From positions 124,001 through 188,000 of the forward strand of contig MBPM02000077.1 in assembly GCA_001695595.3 (NCBI GenBank): a DNA stretch of 64,000 nt. The letters are read 5' to 3'. Made by a program: the position numbers and the translations under genes. Shown piece by piece: positions 56,676-64,000 of the stretch; positions within the stretch are counted from its first letter, which is position 1; the number at the start of each line of letters is the position of its first letter. The notes below the pieces were generated by a model that was not told the DNA's origin, searched no databases, and worked only from the letters and a program-made list of their open reading frames with translations. Origin of the DNA: Plasmopara viticola. Lineage: Eukaryota > Oomycota > Peronosporomycetes > Peronosporales > Peronosporaceae.

Positions 56676-56995
56676 AATGTAATGTATTACGTTATCGCGT
56701 TGCCAAGGTATGCACGTGCTAGGCTCAGTCTGGCTAGTCCACGGCATAGAGTGGTGTCCGCATACGTCGGGTCTCGTTCGGCGGGGAGTGCAGCCAGCAC
56801 CGAGGTCGTGAGGGTCTTCCATTATTTTGCTTAGCTCTGACTTGGTAAGAGCCCAGGTGGCGCCCGGTGTTGGAGACCGTCGCGTCGAGGGTGAGACTCG
56901 TTAGAGACCTGCAGATGCCCGAGAGCACCTGCCCGAAGCGCGCGAGCATTTAGCCCCCGCGCTCGGAAGGAGGGCGTTACCCCAATCTTTTCCAA
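56676..56995 (-). mobile_element. GC-rich ~320-bp retroposon, copy 3
   Basis: A third copy of the element seen at 130-455 and 4290-4609. It is in minus orientation with a tail of TAATG/ATTAC repeats on the left and the 5' end near CTTTTCCAA on the right. It carries more substitutions and small gaps than copies 1 and 2, and its sense frame is broken. I could not define a clear target-site duplication, so the boundaries are approximate. Confidence 0.75.
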
Positions 56996-57000
56996 GCTTG

Positions 57001-60000
57001 GTGGACACACCGGGTCGTATAATAATTGAAACTAATGCAAATCGCAAGTTCCGATTTGCCAAATTTTAGAGCGAGTGTAAGTCTTTATATGTAACATATA
57101 CTGTATAAAACGCAAGCTAAAAGCAATTATGTTTATACATTTCCTGTGTTGTAAATAACCTAAAGCTAACCCTAAAAGTTCGAATATCGATTAAAAGTGG
57201 TCATTCGACCATTTACTTCCTCTCTTTTAGCTTCATAGAGCTAGATACTTTGTTCTTGTTGTTGTAAGAAAACACATAACTTATATTTTACAATATTGAA
57301 AAATGTGACCGTTCGTGTAGCCCGCACCACTTTCCCAGCACTACTCGACGACCTTTTCCAGACCATACTGTACATGTGCAAGCAAATGGAATTCCTGTTA
57401 TTTTGGAGTAAGTCAAGCCAAAATGTATTTCAATTTGTGCAAACCGAGGTTTTGAGTTAATAAAGCCGTAACGACTCGTTTATCGATGCTAGCACGACGT
57501 CTTTTGGTCCCCACGACCACAAAAATTTGCCTTGGATGGCCATCAGCCAACTCATTTTCTTCATAGCTACTGTGGACGAATATTTGTTCAGGCGAAAGCC
57601 TTAATAGTCGAAACAATGGTGTGGACAGACGCTTAAACATCACCGCTTTCTTTTACAGCTTGTATTGTCAAAAAGCCTCGTACACCATGATGCTCATCTT
57701 TCTTAGCGTGAGGAGGCTATATTCGATTCTCTCTTTTGTATTCGTCGCGCATAGAACAATGTGCATGCGGACATGCAGGAAAGCAGCACCTTTTTCCTTG
57801 GAAAATGCGTTTGTGCAGATGCTTCAGATTATGTTTGACATAAACCACTCACCATTTTCTGTTCAGTCTAGGGTATTATTAATGATTGCCATTTTAAAAA
57901 GTACACATCAGTCAGCTCACATTGCGGACAATCTTACTGCTTCGTGCCTTACATGAATATAATATTGCGTCTTACACTTCTTTTCGGTATGATTGGCCTT
58001 TGGATACCACTATCCAAGTGAAGAAATTATCGGATTTTGTAATTCTTCAATTTCAGTCAGAGTGATTTAAAGCGTCTGTCTGCAAAGTGAAAGGTACATC
58101 GCAAACTCAATATGGAATTTTTAATACTATAAAACTTCAGCGCTAATTTTCTTCGGCTTTCAACTCAGCCAAAAATTAAGTAAATCTGATTTTTACCAAG
58201 CGCAGTATTTTTTAATTACCTTTAACTGAGCACACCTGCCGCAACACAACCATATTTATTACTGTTTCCTCTAAATTGTCCTCCACAACGTCGCTCGCGA
58301 TGCGCAGAAATCGACTTCGTATCGCACCTTTTTTTCTTGAGAAGCTGTATACCTGCTTGGTACCCACGTTGCTTTGCGGAGCTATTTTACCTACTCGCAG
58401 AACTTTGTTTCCCAAAATTAGTGCTGCTGTGTTTTAAAAGAACAATTGTGGCTTGATCCTGAGCAATATCAAGTCCTGGATTGATTAGCGAGACAAGACT
58501 TAGAGGATCAGCTTTTCAATCTATGCAAAAATAATTGAGAGTCGTGTTACTCCCGTGTGGTGCGACGGATTCTTTAAAAGATTTTTTGGGCAGGTATAAG
58601 CATTTAACTAGAACGAAAGCCATCAAATGTTTATAACGTTGTACTTACAGTAATGTCTTTGTTGCAATTAAGAAAACACAGGCTGGTATTGGTGGTAAAA
58701 TCACACAACACCTTGCGCAAAAGACGCGTGCAAGAAAATCTAATGGACAAACCTTTACCTTCTTTAAATTTTTAGGGAGCTGATGTGTGCGATAAATTGC
58801 AGCTATATGACCGATTTAATTACGCTTTTCGTCTATTATTGTCTCACCTTTAGTTTAGTGTATGCACCTGAATCCATTCTGTACTTTGGGCATATCTTCG
58901 ATATCTCATATGCAAGCCAGTATATCTACCTTAAGACTATTTGTCGTGCATTAGGAGCCATCATTTAGCTGAAACTTTTTCAAAAAAAGCTGGCTCTTAT
59001 ACATAAAAAACTTTACTTTGTGAAACGGCTAGTTATATTCTCTCCTACTAAGACCTGCACTTTACTCTTGACGCTATTTGATAGATCAGTTTGGTCATTT
59101 CAGCGCCTAAATAGGCAGCAAAGAGGTCTGCCTATTAGCCGGGTCATTTGTCCAGCACCGAAGAAGGCTACTTAAGCCTCCACAGATGTGCCACACCAAG
59201 ATCCGCATCTGCGGCTGTTTCCTGTCACCAAGGCTGCTATCACCAGCTGTGCCGTGTGTGGCGAGCTCAAATACTAGTTTGCTAGGATGCCACTAAGGCA
59301 AACAATGTCTGGGAGAGCCTTCCACTCGATTGCGGTGGGAACCTCGCACTAATCGTTCTTTGCACCTCTGGATCTATAAGACAAGCATCTTTGCTCTCCA
59401 GGGCCGCTCCAAAGTCTCAGATTATTAAACTGCTGTCGAAATAGCCTTATCGCTTCAAGTTACACCCCTAAGGCGTTAAAGTATACGTCAGACTCACTGG
59501 CCGTCCAGTATGCCTTTTTAAAACAAAACAGGGACGTCCAACATTACCGGATTTAACACAGATCTGAAGCCCTTGGGGACTGGAAAGAAGAGAGCAAATT
59601 ACGCTCTCCGGGTTAGTCTAGTGGCCATGATCCCATGGGGCAAGGTGCTATTACTACCGCCGAATATCGATGCAAATCGCTACCGTGTGCACTCGCTCTC
59701 TTGGCAGCAGGATCGAGGAAGAAATTGTAAAGTTTTTGAGTTAGGTTTATTTAGCCGATAAAATATTTTGCACCGACGATCTGATTTGCGTGTGCGAAGG
59801 CACTTCGAAGGCCTTACCTTGCACTTTCGAAAGCAGTGCTGCGATTATTCACTCAGCGTTTGAAGTAGTCAGAAAAAGAAGGCCGTAGAAGCCATCACTT
59901 GATATGGGGTACCTTCCATCACTGTTGCCACCACGACTTCTATTTTTAATCTCGATTAATTCTTACAGTATGAATTTTAAAAACCCTACCGTCTTAGACG

Positions 60001-63000
60001 AGATTCTTAGAGTGCAATTAAAAAGCAAAGGTACAGTATGCTTAATTGATTACCGTGAGTTTTCGGGCACAATCGTTTCAGATAGAGATCTGCGTTACAC
60101 CGCTGTGCTTTGACAAATGCTATTCTTGCTATCAAAATTTTTTTTCTAATGCCTACAGCAGACTATTTATAGGCAGTCGGTTACGTTTACGTGTGCATGG
60201 CAGAGTATGAGCGAGAAGAGACTACATTAGTAGAACAAAAGCTCTCGATGTTTTGCTTTTCTATTCAGCAATAAACTTAATGTAAGTACGGGCTTGAAAA
60301 CCTTCCATGTAAGTGGACTGAGGCACTCTAGTGTTCCACTTGCTTTATAAGCACGAAGGCCTGAGAGAAAGTAAGGCAGACTTGGAAAAAAAATTCCACC
60401 CTGGTCTCTATTGTAAAACCAGTCTCCGTGTAAATTTTTTTTACCAGACCTTAAAAAAAGTCCGCAGAATATAATCATTTGTGCGAGGGACGCAATCGCA
60501 TTCGAACAAAATAAGAAATTTAGTGAACACAGCAAAAGTTCTCTAAATCTTCTCACTAAAGGTGTATAACAAGGTTCCTTCGAAAAGATTATGTATCGTT
60601 CTATTTGAAGAATATCATCTCTGTAAATGCATGGACCGGCATACACCATTGACGTACCGCTGAAAAAATTAAAGTACATAAAATTATATGTTAATTGCTC
60701 TAAATCGTGCGGACTTCGACTCTAACATGAGACCTGCGATGGCCCCAGCACCTTTTGAATCACTGTCAACACGCTCGACCGCGTTGGTCACGATTAAGTG
60801 AACAATCAAGCCATGCCCATAGCAGCCGCCAAAGGCTGAAAAGTCGAATACGCATGAGTCTATGCACCTTAAGCGACCGGCCGGGTCTAGAGCTCGCGAG
60901 AGGCGCATCCAGATGCAGTTTTTAAATCTTGTGCGAGACGCCTGGTAGTCTATACAGCCTTCAAAGTCATAGATTACACGGCTTACAAAACCGTCTCCTT
61001 CGCAGGGACCACAATGGTCCCGATTTATCCTAATAAAGTCGCCAATAGATCGCTAGGGTCATCCATACGAGCAATCTCAATCGCGTACATGTAGTCCGAG
61101 GCACTTTCTTTTGAAGTGTGTTGTGAAGAAAAACCATTCTTAAGCGTGACAGGACCTTCTTGCAAAGTAACGCACCTATTCCGGCCTAATCAAATCGTGG
61201 TTGCCTATGGGATCGATTGATCGAAGGTTGTTGCGAACTGAAATTGAAAAAAACTGTCGCTTTAAATTTTAGCTGCGCGTTTTTGGCTTTACGTTGTGGT
61301 ATGTTAAGAACGATTGCGTACCCACGCTTGTTCCATCGCCTGACCTGGCATTGTGCTGAAGCCAATTTGCCTTCGAGGTGTGTTGTATTGTTTACCAAAT
61401 GAACAAGCTGCTTTCATGCTTGCGGACGTTGTTCGCGGTTGCTATGCTCTTAATTGTTGAAGGCTCCGTAAGCGGGTTGCAAAAGTCCGTTTTCATGGAT
61501 GGGTAACATGGGGTTGTTAATAGCTGGTTGAACAGCTTCGCAAGTAGTCAATAGGGATGTGATACCTTGGGCGTCACGAGCAATCCCGTGGCTGACAAAT
61601 ACTAGTAAATCGACAGTGTCGTACCGCGACATGTTGCTTTAACCGGAGGCATTCTAGGGGTGCCGAAGCTATATAATCTTCAAGACCTCAATGCTACTGA
61701 GCTCTTCACTGATGAAAAATCGCAGAGGCGGTGTTTTTCATAATTAAAACTTTGCGGGGTGTAAAACGTATTTTCGTTCTCAACGAAGTGAGATGCCGAC
61801 ATATACGCAAGTCGCAGTGAAGTTTGCGAAGGTTTGTGTATCAAAGTGATCAATTAAGAGGATAGGGACCGGCGGCTGATATACATACACCGCCTCTTTC
61901 CGATACAAGCCCAACTTAAATATTCATTAAACCTGCTGAAAGAATGGTACTATTGTGGGCTTCCTTAAAGCTTTAAGTGCAGCTTACAAGCACAAATTTG
62001 ACTTAAATGCTTAGGAAAGCGTTCCTCGCTGTAAATGATGGGGTACTCGATGTTGCCAATGAAAACACGATTTTGAGCTGCTAAACAGCAGCTGATTTGA
62101 AGAAGGTGTTCTTGTAAAGAATATACAAAACTAGAAGCAATCTTGGTATGCAGCTATTAATTCAATTTAAAGACGAGATCTTTAGCCATCATCAAATCAA
62201 CCAATTCTCAAGTCTCTAGAACCAATTTTTGTGACGTTCGTAAAGACCACAAAGTTTTCACGCACACGCCCTTACATTGATCAAGCATTGTGCAATAAGG
62301 TTGCCTAGTTTAAGCAAAACGTGTTTTCTAGAGTAAAATTACTTCTTAGTGGCATACTTGAGTGGTGTCAAAGTTGTAAGAAGAAGGTTTAAGCAGTAGA
62401 GCCGCTGAACTTATCTCTGTAAAGACTTGTAATTGCAAATTTTGTCTATCTTTTTAAGCTGTACAAAACACTACAAGCTTCTTATCGACTATAGTCATGC
62501 TGGGATAGCTCTTAGTGCATTGAGCATCGATTACAGGCTCACTACAATTAGATAATTAAAAGTGGGTAGCTTTAGCCCTTGCTTAAATACAATTCTATTT
62601 CCCAGTACATTCGTTGTAAATTTACATATGCGCAACTGCTTTGCGGGAGTAGATATACCAGTGCGGTGTATCATGTCTCCTGCGGCCAAATTATCATAAG
62701 AGATCTTTTCAAAGTTGCTTTGGTGTGAAGTAACCATCCTCACCGACAGGGTTGCCGGTAACGGCCATTAAGCCAAACAGTCACATTATTGAAATCTACA
62801 TATGCATTGGTCCTATCCTAGAAATCGGCAATTACATTGGGCAACGGTTCAGTTGTCTTATAAGCATGTTAAGTCAAGAGACTTTATTGATTTAAATTCA
62901 TTTGGGCAAAAAAAGCCAGATGGAGTAAAGAAGATTGACGGCTTCTAGAATGGTAAAGTCGACAGCTAAGAGCCACTAGGCGATAGCATGATGAGAATTT

Positions 63001-64000
63001 GTAAGGGCTCTTCATTTGGTATCACTTCTCACTTTGCTCTTAAGCCTTTATCACCCTCCTCCTTCTCCAACTTCACCCCGCTCGCCTCCAAGCCTCGTTC
63101 GACAGCCGAACTACAAAGAACCTCTCTTTGCGACTGGTCAACATTTGCAGTGTGTTTTCACAAAATCAAAACAGCTATCGCAATAAAATATATTGTGCTA
63201 CTTTGCCAATAAATTGCACGTCGAACACTGTACAAAGTCACAGATGTACACCCCTTTTCTAGTCCTTCAACTTCTGGAAGATTGATGACTTATGGTAGAC
63301 AGGTTTCGTGTCGGAACAATATACTATGATATGTCGATTCTTATAGCCAAAAAGTGTTCATTAATTGCAAGGTAGTAATGTGCTTGTGTTCAATTGTCGC
63401 TGTCAATGTCCAAGTTGCCATCGAAGTCTACCCCGCCCCTCGCAACAATGAGTGAGCAGTGTATGACAAGCCCCTTAAGTAGGCCAGCTGCTCAACATCG
63501 GTCTCATTGAGGCATGCTAAAATCCGAACAGCAAGTGTTTGGTCTGCAAGCCGTTCCGACTCTTTTTTGCTAGGGTTTAAAATTACTTATCCCTAGCCAG
63601 CTGAAATCATTTGTAAGTTGACGCTAGATTCGCAACTTAGTACTGTCGTGGTCTTGCTCTGAATGAATACTTTTTTTGTACTTTAGCTAACATGATTTAT
63701 CACAATTTGTATTATTTGGCAGTAAACCTTGCCCCCTTCTTATTTTGCTCGCTGAGACACTAAAAATCCATTATTTTATACGATTTCGTTATCGTAGGTG
63801 AACAGCAGGATTGTAAAGATACGGTCATGATTTTGTCTAGCTTGATGTCTTGAGCATATTAAGCACCCACAATACGATGCATGCACGATTGCACCGATGA
63901 GGAAATCGATGGCCACCGTGGATAGACTTCCAAAGCAAATGTGCTGGAGAGACCCATCAGACGGTAATAGTGTATGTTAATCTTGTCCGTGCTTTGTCTC
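57001..64000. other. AT-rich desert to the end of the window
   Basis: No gene is supported. Open frames such as 57413-57643 (minus), 57621-57956 (plus), 60227-60679 (minus, 150 codons) and 62988-63212 (plus) match nothing I know. The 59080-59960 stretch is somewhat richer in GC and may be old coding or transposon sequence. No RNA genes or inverted repeats of note were seen. Confidence 0.4.

Noticed and set aside
60227..60679. A 150-codon minus-strand frame as a gene.
   Set aside because: AT-rich, no recognisable domain, composition like the surrounding spacer; chance open frame.
1..64000. CRISPR arrays, operons, ribosome binding sites, prophage or rRNA genes.
   Set aside because: None seen; introns, promoter motifs and gene families show a eukaryotic nuclear genome.

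Overview
The window looks like nuclear DNA from a plant-pathogenic oomycete of the Peronosporales (Phytophthora or downy-mildew type). The evidence is a Crinkler-type effector relic with the LFLAK module, oomycete-style Inr-like promoter motifs 20-70 bp ahead of several start codons, short GT-AG introns (63-77 bp), intron-poor genes, START/FYVE-like proteins of a kind expanded in oomycetes, and a WRKY19-like C-x4-C-x9-C-x2-H repeat protein. Genes are visibly more GC-rich than the AT-rich spacers. The species cannot be named from sequence alone.

Layout. 0.1-4.6 kb: two copies of a GC-rich ~320-bp retroposon (130-455 and 4290-4609), each with its own target-site duplication, and between them a LINE relic whose middle part is inverted. 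7.3-11.4 kb: two intact genes, a leukotriene-A4-hydrolase-like M1 aminopeptidase with an added C-terminal membrane anchor, and the zinc-finger repeat protein. 11.4-19.4 kb: gene desert. 19.4-21.5 kb: a CRN effector pseudogene. 21.5-29 kb: decayed spacer with retroelement traces. 29-33 kb: a YIPF5/Yip1-type ER-Golgi protein and, convergent with it, a translation factor of eIF4G type. 34.4-36.1 kb: a Mutator-like (MULE) element. 36-42.5 kb: desert. 42.6-48 kb: a FYVE-finger protein and a tail-to-tail pair of START-like/FYVE-like paralogs. 50.4-52 kb: a second MULE-type element carrying a fragmented copy of host alpha-tubulin and a coiled-coil segment. 52-64 kb: decayed repeat-rich DNA with a gypsy RNase H relic (54.6 kb) and a third retroposon copy (56.7-57.0 kb).

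Functionally the living genes are housekeeping or signalling genes: peptide processing, translation initiation, ER-Golgi traffic and lipid/phosphoinositide recognition. They sit in small islands separated by long transposon graveyards. The most unusual observations are: an eIF4G-like protein whose first exon encodes two PAM2-like PABP-binding motifs; a MULE-type element with a near-identical 9-bp target-site duplication that has captured alpha-tubulin; a retroposon family with 11-13 bp target-site duplications and a pentanucleotide tail; and the tail-anchored LTA4H-like enzyme.
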